Of a stretch of DNA of 64,000 nt, positions 1 through 7,905 are shown piece by piece. A program made the position numbers and the translations under genes. Numbering within the stretch: position 1 is the first letter of the stretch; each line of letters starts with the position of its first letter. The DNA lies in assembly GCF_009687845.1 (NCBI RefSeq), contig NZ_BLAD01000045.1:1-64000 (forward strand), in the 5' to 3' direction. The notes beneath the pieces were generated by a model, which saw only the letters and a program-made list of their open reading frames with translations, was not told where the DNA came from and did no database searches. The stretch comes from Acrocarpospora corrugata. GTDB lineage: Bacteria; Actinomycetota; Actinomycetes; Streptosporangiales; Streptosporangiaceae.

Positions 1-1
1 G

Positions 2-760
2 CCCACCGCCCCGAAGGCAGCTCCTCCCACCGCCCCGCGCCCCGCGCAACAGCCGTACACGGGAGAGCCGTTCGCCCCGCGCGGGCCGTACGCGCCGAAA
101 GTGCCGGAGCGGCCCGAAGTCAGGCTGCCGAAGATCAAGCAGAAGCGGCCCAAGTCATTCATCGGCGGACTCACCATCTGCCTGGCGTTCATCGTTGGAG
201 GGATCATGGTCGCGGTCCAGCAGTCCGGGACCGGTTCGATCAGTTTGCCGGTGGTCGGCGGGGCCGTGCTGGTCACGATCGGCGCGGGCCTGCTCGTGGC
301 CACCTGGTTCGGCCGGGGCGCGGCCCTGGTCGCGGCGGGCACGATCGTGTCCCTGGTGCTGGTCGCCGGTTCGAGTGTGAGCGGCCTCCCGAAGAAGGTC
401 GGCAGCTACAACTGGCACCCGATCGACATCTCGCAGTCGAGCCGGAGTTACACGGTCGGCATCGGGGAAGGGCGGCTGGACCTCAGTGATGTGAAGCTGG
501 TCCCGGGCGGCAGGACCAGATTCGACGCCACCATCTCGGTCGGGCAGCTGACCGTCGTGCTGCCACCGACCGCGCGGGTGGAGGTGTTCGCCTACACCCG
601 GCTCGGCGATATCAAGATCGACCACCGGGTGGACAACGGCGCGGACGTGACCGTCAACCGGGTCCTGGACCCGGAGGTCCGCGGCGACGGGGACGCCTCC
701 ACGATCGAACTGCACGTCAAGGCCGGTATCGGCGACGTGGAGGTGCGCCGTGCGGCGTGA
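2..760 (+). CDS. LiaF/PspC-like membrane protein, C-terminal part (5' end outside window)
   Basis: The frame is open from the window edge (first in-frame codon at 2), so only the C-terminal part is present. The GTG at 101 is probably internal, because the codons before it encode a Pro/Ala-rich linker continuous with the rest. After the linker come three hydrophobic segments (about nt 158-220, 240-310 and 320-385). A C-terminal soluble region follows with the alternating pattern of the cell-wall-active-antibiotic response (LiaF/DUF2154-like) fold: GIGEGRLDLSDV, SVGQLTVVLP, GIGDVEVRR. In actinobacteria this module is usually fused behind a PspC domain, which would lie upstream of the window. 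A role in envelope stress sensing is inferred from the family. The next gene overlaps by 11 nt, suggesting translational coupling. Confidence 0.7.
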   Translation, partial: PTAPKAAPPTAPRPAQQPYTGEPFAPRGPYAPKVPERPEVRLPKIKQKRPKSFIGGLTICLAFIVGGIMVAVQQSGTGSISLPVVGGAVLVTIGAGLLVATWFGRGAALVAAGTIVSLVLVAGSSVSGLPKKVGSYNWHPIDISQSSRSYTVGIGEGRLDLSDVKLVPGGRTRFDATISVGQLTVVLPPTARVEVFAYTRLGDIKIDHRVDNGADVTVNRVLDPEVRGDGDASTIELHVKAGIGDVEVRRAA

Positions 761-1055
761 GGAGCGGCTCCGGGCCCGAGCTGAGGCGCGGGCCCAGGCC
801 TGGACGGAGCACATGGACGAGGAGCCGAACGTCTGGGCGACGCCCATGGAGCCCGCCGAGAGGCCGAAGAAGCCCCGGCAGGGGCACCGGACCGATTGGC
901 TGGCCCTGCTCTGCGGCCTGCTGTTCATCGGGTTCGGGATCCGCTACCTGACCCCGCCGCTCCCGGACCCCGTGATCATGGTCCCGATCCTGCTGATCGG
1001 CCTCGGCTTCGCCGGATTCATCGGCATTCTCAGCAAAGCCTTCCGTAAACGGTAG
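750..1055 (+). CDS. small two-TM membrane protein coupled to LiaF-like gene
   Basis: 101 residues with a GTG start lying inside the end of the preceding gene. The N-terminal half is charged and rich in Arg/Glu. The C-terminal half has two hydrophobic helices (about residues 48-66 and 72-94) separated by a short Pro-rich loop and followed by a basic KAFRKR tail, implying both ends are cytoplasmic. I do not recognise a named family. Its overlap with the LiaF/PspC-like gene suggests the two products are made together and may act in the same membrane complex; that is inference. Confidence 0.65.
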   Translation: MRREERLRARAEARAQAWTEHMDEEPNVWATPMEPAERPKKPRQGHRTDWLALLCGLLFIGFGIRYLTPPLPDPVIMVPILLIGLGFAGFIGILSKAFRKR

Positions 1056-1276
1056 GGCACACATTCGGTCATGTGATCGGCGAGGACCGGCATGGGGGAT
1101 TGGCCGTGACACTCACCGGCGTACGTTCACAAGTGTCCGCGTGGCCGGTGACCTGGTGATACCCGGTCTTCTCTGTGGAGCGGCGCGTCGCGGGGGCCGC
1201 CGCCTGATCAACCCGGGGTGGCGGTACGTACGCGCCCGGTCGTAGTGTCAAGGAAAGAGAGAAACGGAGTCGAGCC

Positions 1277-2041
1277 ATGGCGATGCGGTTCGAGCACGAG
1301 TTCACCGTGCCGGTCCCGGTCGAGCAGGCCTGGGCGGTGCTGCTGGACGCCGAGCGGGTGGCCCCGTGCCTCCCCGGCGCGTCGCTCGATTCCGTGGAGG
1401 GTGACACCGTGACGGGCAAGATGCGCGTCAAGGTGGGTCCGATCACGGTCACCTACCACGGTGCCGCGACCTTCGAGGACGTCGACAAGGACGCGCACAC
1501 CCTCACCCTCAGGGCTTCGGGCAAGGAGGCCCGCGGCGCGGGCACGGCCAGCGCCACCGTCGCCGCGCGTCTCATCGCCGAGGGCGACACCACCCGGGTG
1601 ACCGTGGAGACGTCCTTCAACGTCACCGGCCGCCCCGCCCAGTTCGGCCGCGGCGTCATGAACGAGGTCGGCTCCCGCCTGATCGACCGGTTCGCCGTCA
1701 ACCTGGCCGGCATCCTCCAGGAGGGCTCCCCCGAGCCCGTCCCGGTCCCGCAGCCCGCGCCCGAGATCCCCCGCCAGGCCTCGGCCCCCGACCAGGACGA
1801 GCACCCCCGGCACCTGACCGCCGTACCGACCCCGCGCCAGACCCCGCTCACCGAGGAGGGCCAGGCCCGCGAGGCCCACCCGGCGGGCACCTCCCGCACC
1901 TCCCGCACCCCGGACGAGGAGGCCCTGGACCTCCTGGAGATCGCCGGCGCCCCGGTCCTCAAACGCCTGGCCCCGGCCCTGGCCGCACTCGGCCTCCTGG
2001 CCCTGGTCTTCTGGCTGATCAGACGCGCCCGCCACCGCTGA
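1277..2041 (+). CDS. SRPBCC / CoxG-like protein with C-terminal membrane anchor
   Basis: 254 residues. Residues 1-150 match the CoxG (carbon monoxide dehydrogenase subunit G) type of START/SRPBCC fold: an N-terminal FEHEFTVPVPVEQAW strand, a CLPGASLDSVEGD turn, GKMRVKVGPITVTYHG, and a C-terminal helix with GRGVMNEVGSRLIDRFA. A Pro/Glu-rich linker (about 155-215) follows. The protein ends in a hydrophobic helix (about 230-248) and a basic RRARHR tail, so it is probably tail-anchored with the lipid- or ligand-binding domain in the cytoplasm. GGAG eight bases before the ATG supports the start. No CO dehydrogenase subunits are nearby, so a role in CO oxidation should not be assumed. It is convergent with the downstream ATPase gene, with no gap. 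Confidence 0.8.
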   Translation: MAMRFEHEFTVPVPVEQAWAVLLDAERVAPCLPGASLDSVEGDTVTGKMRVKVGPITVTYHGAATFEDVDKDAHTLTLRASGKEARGAGTASATVAARLIAEGDTTRVTVETSFNVTGRPAQFGRGVMNEVGSRLIDRFAVNLAGILQEGSPEPVPVPQPAPEIPRQASAPDQDEHPRHLTAVPTPRQTPLTEEGQAREAHPAGTSRTSRTPDEEALDLLEIAGAPVLKRLAPALAALGLLALVFWLIRRARHR

Positions 2042-3517
2042 TCAGGCGCCGGTGTACAGCCGGTCCAGATCGATCAGTTCCACGTCCGACCGTCCGAGCG
2101 CGAGATCCCGCAGTTCTCGGGTGAACCCCCCACGCCCGAAGAGCAGCAGTTTGACCGTGCCGTCGATCTTGCCGTCCGGTAGCAGCCCGCGCAGGTGTTC
2201 CAGCCGCCCCAGCTGCGACAGGTCCATCGGTGCCCGGGTTCCCTTGGCCTCGCCGATGGCGGTCACCCGTTCCCCGGCGAACGAGACCGCCTCGGTGACC
2301 ACGACGTCGATCTCGTGTCCGGTGCGGTGTTCCCGGCAGGGGAGCTCCGCGGGCCTGACCCACGTCGCCGCACCGCCGAGGGTCTCCCGCGCCGCGTGCC
2401 GGAGACACCACTCGCGCGCCAGATCCTCGAAGTGCGGGCCGTAGATCTTGCTGGCGACCGTGTCCGCGCTTCCCTCCCAGACCTGCCCGGCCCTTCCCAC
2501 GACCAGTTCGGGTTCATGCCGCTGGATCAGCAGCTGGTGCAACCGCACCACTGGTTCCGTGATCCGGAACACGCTCCTTTTGTCCCGGAGCGCGTCGTCG
2601 ACCTGGTCGATGAGCCCGATGCCGCGGAGCCCGGACAGGATGTGGGCGAGCGCCGTGCTGGGCCGCCCGAGCGCGCTGGCGATCTCCGACCGCCGATGGT
2701 TCCCCGCGCTCAACGCCGCCAGAACCGCTGAGTACGAGGTCGGATTGGTGATCGACGGCTCCTCCCGGAGGAGCAGCCCGCCTTCCCGGAACATGACCGA
2801 GGACGGGTTGAGCAGCCACCGCGCCACCCACGCGTCGAACTCCTCGATCGTCGCCGGTCCGCCGCCACCGCACATCTCCAGGTAGGCGGGGGTGCCGCCG
2901 ACCAGCGCATGCACCCGGAACGCCAGCTCAGGCTCGTCGATCCCCCAGAAGACGGCCGCGTCCCTGAACCCGAACGGCCGCACGACCAGCTCCAGGTTGG
3001 CCCGGCCCCGCAGCGGAGCACCGCCGCCCAGCAGCTGCGTCATCGTGGTCAGGGCGCTCCCGCACAGGATGAGCCGCGTGCTGGTGTGCTCCTTCGCGAA
3101 CCCCAGCGGGCTGAGCGCCCGCTGCAGGTAGGACGGCAGCCCCGGACTCGTTCCGACCAGATAGGGGAACTCGTCGATAATGACCGGGGTCGCCCGCTTC
3201 TCCCCCAGCCTCAGCAGGACATCGAGCGCGTCCCGCCAGGACCCGAACGCGACCGGCTGACGGAGCCCCACGAACTCCGCGTAAGCCTCGCCAAGATCGG
3301 CCAGGTTCTGCCGCTCGCTCTGCTGGGTGGCGGCGAACATGAACCCCCCCAGCTCCCGGGCGAGCAGCTCCAGCATCAACGTCTTGCCCTGCCTCCGCCG
3401 CCCGTAGACCAGCCCGAGCGTGGCCCCCGCCTGCCCCGACTCGACGAACTCCGCTAGATCCCGCCACTCCCGCACCCGCCCGAACAACCGCTCCGGCTTC
3501 TGGAGGCTATTATCCAT
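2042..3517 (-). CDS. AAA ATPase with C-terminal DUF234/PD-(D/E)XK-like domain, copy A
   Basis: 491 residues from the ATG at 3517. That start was chosen over an upstream in-frame codon because it aligns with the start of the neighbouring paralogue and sits right after a TATAAT box. The N-terminal ATPase_2 (archaeal ATPase-type) domain has Walker A GRRRQGKT and Walker B VIIDEFPYL. A winged-helix-like middle follows, and a C-terminal DUF234-type domain has GPHFEDLAREWC and a nuclease-like HEIDVVV ... GEAKG signature (the D and the E-x-K of PD-(D/E)XK folds). The family is widespread in archaea and actinobacteria with no settled function. It directly follows the homologous gene at 3547-5010 on the same strand, as a tandem duplication. 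DNA cleavage is inferred from the motif only. Confidence 0.85.
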   Translation of the reverse strand: MDNSLQKPERLFGRVREWRDLAEFVESGQAGATLGLVYGRRRQGKTLMLELLARELGGFMFAATQQSERQNLADLGEAYAEFVGLRQPVAFGSWRDALDVLLRLGEKRATPVIIDEFPYLVGTSPGLPSYLQRALSPLGFAKEHTSTRLILCGSALTTMTQLLGGGAPLRGRANLELVVRPFGFRDAAVFWGIDEPELAFRVHALVGGTPAYLEMCGGGGPATIEEFDAWVARWLLNPSSVMFREGGLLLREEPSITNPTSYSAVLAALSAGNHRRSEIASALGRPSTALAHILSGLRGIGLIDQVDDALRDKRSVFRITEPVVRLHQLLIQRHEPELVVGRAGQVWEGSADTVASKIYGPHFEDLAREWCLRHAARETLGGAATWVRPAELPCREHRTGHEIDVVVTEAVSFAGERVTAIGEAKGTRAPMDLSQLGRLEHLRGLLPDGKIDGTVKLLLFGRGGFTRELRDLALGRSDVELIDLDRLYTGA

Positions 3518-3532
3518 GCAACTATTATAGTT
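3518..3532 (-). promoter_or_regulatory. leaderless promoter / operator-like site of ATPase copy A
   Basis: Read on the minus strand, TATAAT (3529-3524) is followed by six bases and then the ATG at 3517. A transcript from this box would start at or next to the start codon, so the mRNA would be leaderless. The box lies within AACTATTATAGTT (3520-3532), a 6-bp dyad around one base, resembling the AACTATAGTT units in the palindrome before copy B. The stretch is strikingly AT-rich for this chromosome. Confidence 0.55.
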
Positions 3533-3546
3533 CCACGAATAATAAT

Positions 3547-5010
3547 TCACTCGCCGTAGTACAGGCGGGCCACGTCGACCAAGACGAGGCTGTCGTCCTT
3601 GCCTGCGGCTGCGATCAGTTCAGCGGTGAAGCCTTTGCCGCTGTAGCAGGTCAGCCGGGTAGTCCTCGTGTCGAAGCCGCGTTGGCCGAGCAGATCGCGG
3701 ACGCGAGTCAGCCGGTCGATATGCCCGGTTCCCATGACCTCTCCCCACTTGGCCTCGCCTAGGGCGAGGACCTTGCGGGGGCCTCCGTCGTGCTCGCCCA
3801 GAACGACCACGTCGATCTCGTGGGTGGTGCGCTGTTCTGGGTCGTTGACGACCCCGTGTCCGACGTCGGCGGCTACTCCGCCCCAGGTGTCGGGGTCGGC
3901 GAAGTCGGACGCCCATTGACGGCAGAGTTCCTCGAAATGGGGTCCGACCACGCGGCTGAGAAATCTGGGGCGGCTTCGTCGCCATACCTGCTCGGCGCGG
4001 CGGCGTTCCAGTTCGCGCCAGGCCGGGCGCATCACCGCGTGGTAGAAGGTGATCAGCGGCTCGGTGATCCGGTAGATCGGGCGGGTGGGCCGGAAGACGT
4101 CGGCCTGCTTGGCCAGCAGTCCCGCGTCCTCCAGCACGGTCAGCGGGTGAGCCACGTCGGTCGCCTTGCGCTCCAGGCAGCCGGCGATGCCTCCCCGCGT
4201 GTTGTTTCCTTCCGCGACGGCGGCGAGGACGGAGTGGTAGAGGGCGGGGTCGCGGAAGTCGACCTCTTCGGCGAGGAGGTAGCGGGCCTCGCGGAAGATC
4301 GGAAGCGAGGAGTTGAGCGGGGCCCGCTGCACCCACGCGTCGAAGTCGGCGAGCGACGCCGGAGCGTCGCCGCGCACGTACTCCCGCCGGTAGGCGGGGG
4401 TGCCTCCGACGATCGCGTGGGTGAGGACGGCCAGGTACGGATCGCCGATCCCCCAGAACTCGGCGGCCAGGCGATAGTCCAGCGTGGGAACGACCAGTTC
4501 GAGCCCGGCGCGCCCCCGCAACGGCGCGCCGCCGCCCAGCAGGCGTCCCATGAAGCTCAGCGCCGAACCGCACAGCAGGAGACGCACCGGCCGGCCTCCC
4601 GTCCGGCGGCGGAGGTCGAGTGCCGACTGCAGGATCGAGGGGAGTTCGGGCGAGCCTTTGACCAGGTACGGGAACTCGTCGATGACCACGGAGGTCGGCC
4701 GGTCGACGGGGAGATCGAGGATTCCGTCGACGGCTGCCCGCCAGTCCGGAAAGCGGACGGGGCCGGGAGCGCCGAAACGAGTGCCGACGATCTCCCCGAT
4801 CCGGTGCAGCTGCTCCGCGGGAACCGCCTCGGTGCCGTCGACATAGAGACCACCGGCCACGTCGACGAGCGAGCCGAGCAGCAGGGTCTTCCCCTGCCGG
4901 CGCCGGCCGGACACCACGCCGAGCAGTGGCAGCGCGGCCGGGTCGGCCACGAAGGCCGACAGGTCCGCCCATTCGGCCACCCGATCGAAGATCTCCCCAG
5001 GCTTCTCCAT
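3547..5010 (-). CDS. AAA ATPase with C-terminal DUF234/PD-(D/E)XK-like domain, copy B
   Basis: 487 residues, the same architecture as copy A throughout. Walker A is GRRRQGKT (about residues 35-42), Walker B VVIDEFPYL, with a conserved LLCGSALSFMGRLLGGGAPLRGRA block after it. A winged-helix-like segment follows, then the C-terminal GPHFEELCRQW and HEIDVVVLGEH ... GEAKW motifs of a PD-(D/E)XK-like fold. It starts with MEKPGEIFDRVAEW, aligned with copy A's KPERLFGRVREW. The start codon forms one end of a perfect 43-nt palindrome. The stop lies 30 bp before copy A's start, so the two could be co-transcribed, but copy A also has its own promoter box. Function unknown; a sequence-specific ATPase/nuclease or genome-defence role is possible but unproven. 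Confidence 0.85.
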   Translation of the reverse strand: MEKPGEIFDRVAEWADLSAFVADPAALPLLGVVSGRRRQGKTLLLGSLVDVAGGLYVDGTEAVPAEQLHRIGEIVGTRFGAPGPVRFPDWRAAVDGILDLPVDRPTSVVIDEFPYLVKGSPELPSILQSALDLRRRTGGRPVRLLLCGSALSFMGRLLGGGAPLRGRAGLELVVPTLDYRLAAEFWGIGDPYLAVLTHAIVGGTPAYRREYVRGDAPASLADFDAWVQRAPLNSSLPIFREARYLLAEEVDFRDPALYHSVLAAVAEGNNTRGGIAGCLERKATDVAHPLTVLEDAGLLAKQADVFRPTRPIYRITEPLITFYHAVMRPAWRELERRRAEQVWRRSRPRFLSRVVGPHFEELCRQWASDFADPDTWGGVAADVGHGVVNDPEQRTTHEIDVVVLGEHDGGPRKVLALGEAKWGEVMGTGHIDRLTRVRDLLGQRGFDTRTTRLTCYSGKGFTAELIAAAGKDDSLVLVDVARLYYGE

Positions 5011-5050
5011 AGGTATAACTATAGTTCTAAGAACTATAGTTATACCTATG
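5008..5050. promoter_or_regulatory. perfect 43-nt palindrome overlapping start and promoter of ATPase copy B
   Basis: Arms 5008-5028 and 5030-5050 are exact reverse complements around the single base 5029. Inside are two copies of the self-palindromic 10-mer AACTATAGTT (5017-5026 and 5032-5041), 15 bp apart. GC is 12 of 43 bases, against roughly 70% around it. Minus-strand TATAGT (5023-5018) is seven bases before the ATG at 5010, so this is probably a leaderless promoter embedded in its own operator. A cruciform or a bound dimer pair would hide both promoter and start codon, which suggests tight autoregulation. Confidence 0.6.
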
Positions 5051-5175
5051 TCCGCCCTGGTGGAAGGGCCAATGGCACGGCAAAGAGTGCGTGTGAGGTT
5101 GGGGAGGGGGACGGATCCGGGCTTAGTTCAGGGAACAGACCACTCAGGATCTTTGGGTTGAGTGGGGGATTTCGG

Positions 5176-7905
5176 ATGTTGGGGCGGCCGGATGTCAGTG
5201 TTGTTGTGATCACGTACAACGACGCTGGGCGGGTGGGGAGGGCCGTGCGGTCGCTCTACGCTCAGACGTTGCGGAATCTTGAGATCATCGTCGTGGACGA
5301 CGCGAGTTCGGATGGGACCGAGCGGGTCGTGCGGCGGCTGCCGGGGGTCCGGTATGTGCGCAGGGAGCGGAACAGCGGCGGGTGCGGGGCGCCACGCAAC
5401 GACGGCATCGACGCGGCGCGTGCGCCGTTCATCATGTTCCTCGACAGTGACGACGAGTTGCCGCGGCATGCCTGCAAGAGCCTGCTGGCCGAGATCGAGA
5501 GAACCGGGTCCGACTTCGTGGCGGGGCAGATCTCCCGGCTGTACGAGGCCAGCGGGAAGATCGAACGCTACTATCCGGGACTGTTCACGCCGCGCCGGGT
5601 GGTGGAGGGGATCAGGGCCGAGCCGGAGCTGTTCCTGGACGGGTTCTCCACCAACAAGCTGTACCGGGTGGACTTCCTGCGGCGGCACCAGCTGCGGTTC
5701 CGGGAGGACCTGCACTACGAGGACCACGTGTTCACCGCGGATCTGTACGCGGCGGCCGAGCGCTTCGCCGTGGTCCCGTGGGTGGTCTACCACTGGCGCA
5801 GGGCCGCCGGTCGCGGCGAGTCGATCTCGCTGAGCCTGCGCGAGGTCGGCAACGCCCGGCAGCGGGTGGCCGCCGCCGAGGCCGCGGACGAGATCCTGCG
5901 GCGCAACGGGCTGGCAGAGCTGGTGCCCGCCCGGCAGGTCCGGTTCGTCAAGCAGGACCTGCGAGTGTATCTGAACGCGCTCCCCTACCACGACGAGGGG
6001 TGGGCGGAAGAGCTCGCGACCGTGGTCGAGCCCTATCTGAAGCGCCTGGCTCCGGGCGTGCTGGCCAAGGCGGAGCCGATGGTGCGGGTCTGCTGCGGGC
6101 TGATCCGGCAGGGCCGCGCCGACGAACTGGCACTGGCCGCGAGCAGCCTGACCGGCCCGAAGGCCCCGCCCCGGCGGGTGCTGGTCGAGGGCGGCCGGAC
6201 CTACTGGGGCGACCGCGCGGATCCGGCGCTGGACATCACGGCCCTGGGCCTGGCGGACCTGCCGTTCACCGCGACCCGGATCCGGCACGAGGTGACCGAG
6301 ATGTCCGCCTGCGGCGCCCGCCTCACCCTGTCGATCACGACGTACGACCCGTTCCGGGTGATCCGGCCGGAGCACCACGCCACGCTGACGATCGGCGATC
6401 GTCCGGTACGGCTGGCGCCCAAACACCGCCCCGACGGCAGCTACCTGACCAAACTCACCCTCGATCTAGCGACATTTCAGGACTTCGTCGGGTTCCATGA
6501 GCCGAGGATCGGGTTCACCCGCCCAGCGGACGGACACACCACCAGCGACCGGCTGCTGATCTCGCCGACCGCCCACCCGGTGACGGTGAACCTGCGCGGA
6601 CGCCGGGTGACGGCCGCCGCGGACGGCCCCGCCGCCCTGTTCCGGCTCACCTGGCTGCGCACCGACCTGGTCCGCACGATCGCCCGCACCCCATGGCTCA
6701 AACCGCACGCCCGCAAACTGCGCGCCCTCCCGACCAAAGCCCGCAAACGCCTCGGCTCCCGGAAGATCAAACTCGGCGTCTACAAGCAGCTGATCAAGGT
6801 GGTCCCGCGCCGCAAGGACCTGGTGCTGTTCGAGGCCGACGCGGGCAAGGGCTACACCGGCCACCCCAGATACATCCACGAGGAACTGCTCCGCCGCGAA
6901 CTCGGCCTGACCGCCGTCTGGTCGCGGGTGAAGGGCGCCTTCCCCGCCGACGTGACCACCGTACGGCGGCTGAGCTGGCGGCACGTGTGGACGATGGCGC
7001 GGGCGGGGTGGTGGGTGGACAGCCACGGCATGCCGCTCGGCTTCCCGAAACCGGCCGGCACCCGCTACCTGCAGACCTGGCACGGCCAGGGCATCAAGAC
7101 CATCGGCCTGGACGCGCCCGACCTGCGCGGCGACTTCCCCGAACCGAGGGAGCTGTGGCGGGCGAACGTGGCCCGCTGGGACGCCCTGGTGTCGCCCAGC
7201 GCCGAGTTCGAGCGCACCTTCGTGCCCTCCAACGAGTACGCCGGCCTGGTGCTCCGCTTCGGTTCCCCCCGCTGCGACGTGCTCGTCAAGGGCGACCCGG
7301 CGGCGGTGCGGCGGGTACGGGAACGACTGGAGATCCCCGCCGACAAGAAGATCCTGCTCTACGCGCCCACCTACCGCGACCAAGACAAGATGTCCGGCAA
7401 ATCCGTACGCGTCGACCTGGCCGGCCTCGCCAAACACCTGGCTGGCGACTGGGTGCTCGTGCTCCGCACCCACCCCGCCGACACCTACCGGGTGCCGGAA
7501 CGGCTGCGCGGCTTCGTCCGCCCGGCCGGCGGCTACCCCGAGGTCAACGATCTGCTGCTGGCCGCCGACGTCCTGGTCACCGACTACTCCTCGCTGATGT
7601 GCGACTTCGCCGTGACCGGCAAGCCGATGGTGTTCTTCATCGACGACTGGGAGGAGTACCGGCGGGCCGAACGCGGCGTCAACTACGACCTCCCGGCGAT
7701 CGCCCCCGGGCCGTGCGTGCGGACCACGGCGGAACTCGTGGCGGCGCTGCGGGAGCCGTACCGGCTGGAGCGGTACGCGGCCTTCCTGACCACCTGGTGC
7801 GCGGACGAGCGCGGCGACGCGGCGGCCAGGATCGTGTCGGCGTTCTTCGAGGGCGAGAGCCCTTCGACGCCCTCGGCCGTGCCCCGCGAGGAGGTCCGTC
7901 AATGA
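5176..7905 (+). CDS. bifunctional GT2 / CDP-glycerol glycerophosphotransferase (TagF-like)
   Basis: 909 residues from the ATG at 5176, which has GGGGGA eight bases upstream; the open frame further upstream is only the antisense of the ATPase genes. Residues 1-230 are a family 2 glycosyltransferase (SVVVITYND, VVDDASSD at 39-46, metal-binding DSDD at 90-93). A middle region of unclear fold follows. Residues about 545-890 are a CDP-glycerol:poly(glycerophosphate) glycerophosphotransferase domain with YLQTWHGQGIKTIG, LLYAPTYRD and LVTDYSSLMCDFAVTGKP. Such fusions build the phosphodiester backbone of teichoic-acid-like wall polymers from CDP-activated polyols at the inner membrane face. The stop overlaps the next start (ATGA), so the following glycosyltransferase is coupled. 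Confidence 0.85.
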   Translation: MLGRPDVSVVVITYNDAGRVGRAVRSLYAQTLRNLEIIVVDDASSDGTERVVRRLPGVRYVRRERNSGGCGAPRNDGIDAARAPFIMFLDSDDELPRHACKSLLAEIERTGSDFVAGQISRLYEASGKIERYYPGLFTPRRVVEGIRAEPELFLDGFSTNKLYRVDFLRRHQLRFREDLHYEDHVFTADLYAAAERFAVVPWVVYHWRRAAGRGESISLSLREVGNARQRVAAAEAADEILRRNGLAELVPARQVRFVKQDLRVYLNALPYHDEGWAEELATVVEPYLKRLAPGVLAKAEPMVRVCCGLIRQGRADELALAASSLTGPKAPPRRVLVEGGRTYWGDRADPALDITALGLADLPFTATRIRHEVTEMSACGARLTLSITTYDPFRVIRPEHHATLTIGDRPVRLAPKHRPDGSYLTKLTLDLATFQDFVGFHEPRIGFTRPADGHTTSDRLLISPTAHPVTVNLRGRRVTAAADGPAALFRLTWLRTDLVRTIARTPWLKPHARKLRALPTKARKRLGSRKIKLGVYKQLIKVVPRRKDLVLFEADAGKGYTGHPRYIHEELLRRELGLTAVWSRVKGAFPADVTTVRRLSWRHVWTMARAGWWVDSHGMPLGFPKPAGTRYLQTWHGQGIKTIGLDAPDLRGDFPEPRELWRANVARWDALVSPSAEFERTFVPSNEYAGLVLRFGSPRCDVLVKGDPAAVRRVRERLEIPADKKILLYAPTYRDQDKMSGKSVRVDLAGLAKHLAGDWVLVLRTHPADTYRVPERLRGFVRPAGGYPEVNDLLLAADVLVTDYSSLMCDFAVTGKPMVFFIDDWEEYRRAERGVNYDLPAIAPGPCVRTTAELVAALREPYRLERYAAFLTTWCADERGDAAARIVSAFFEGESPSTPSAVPREEVRQ

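Noticed and set aside
5048-5161. 37-codon plus-strand frame starting at the ATG on the other end of the palindrome
   Set aside because: The symmetry forces an ATG there; the peptide is Arg/Gly-rich with no recognisable feature and no ribosome-binding site. Leaderless expression cannot be excluded, but nothing supports it.
3790-5175. Long plus-strand open frame continuous with the TagF-like gene
   Set aside because: It is antisense to the ATPase copy B gene and reads as low-complexity high-GC shadow; the GT2 domain and a ribosome-binding site place the start at 5176.
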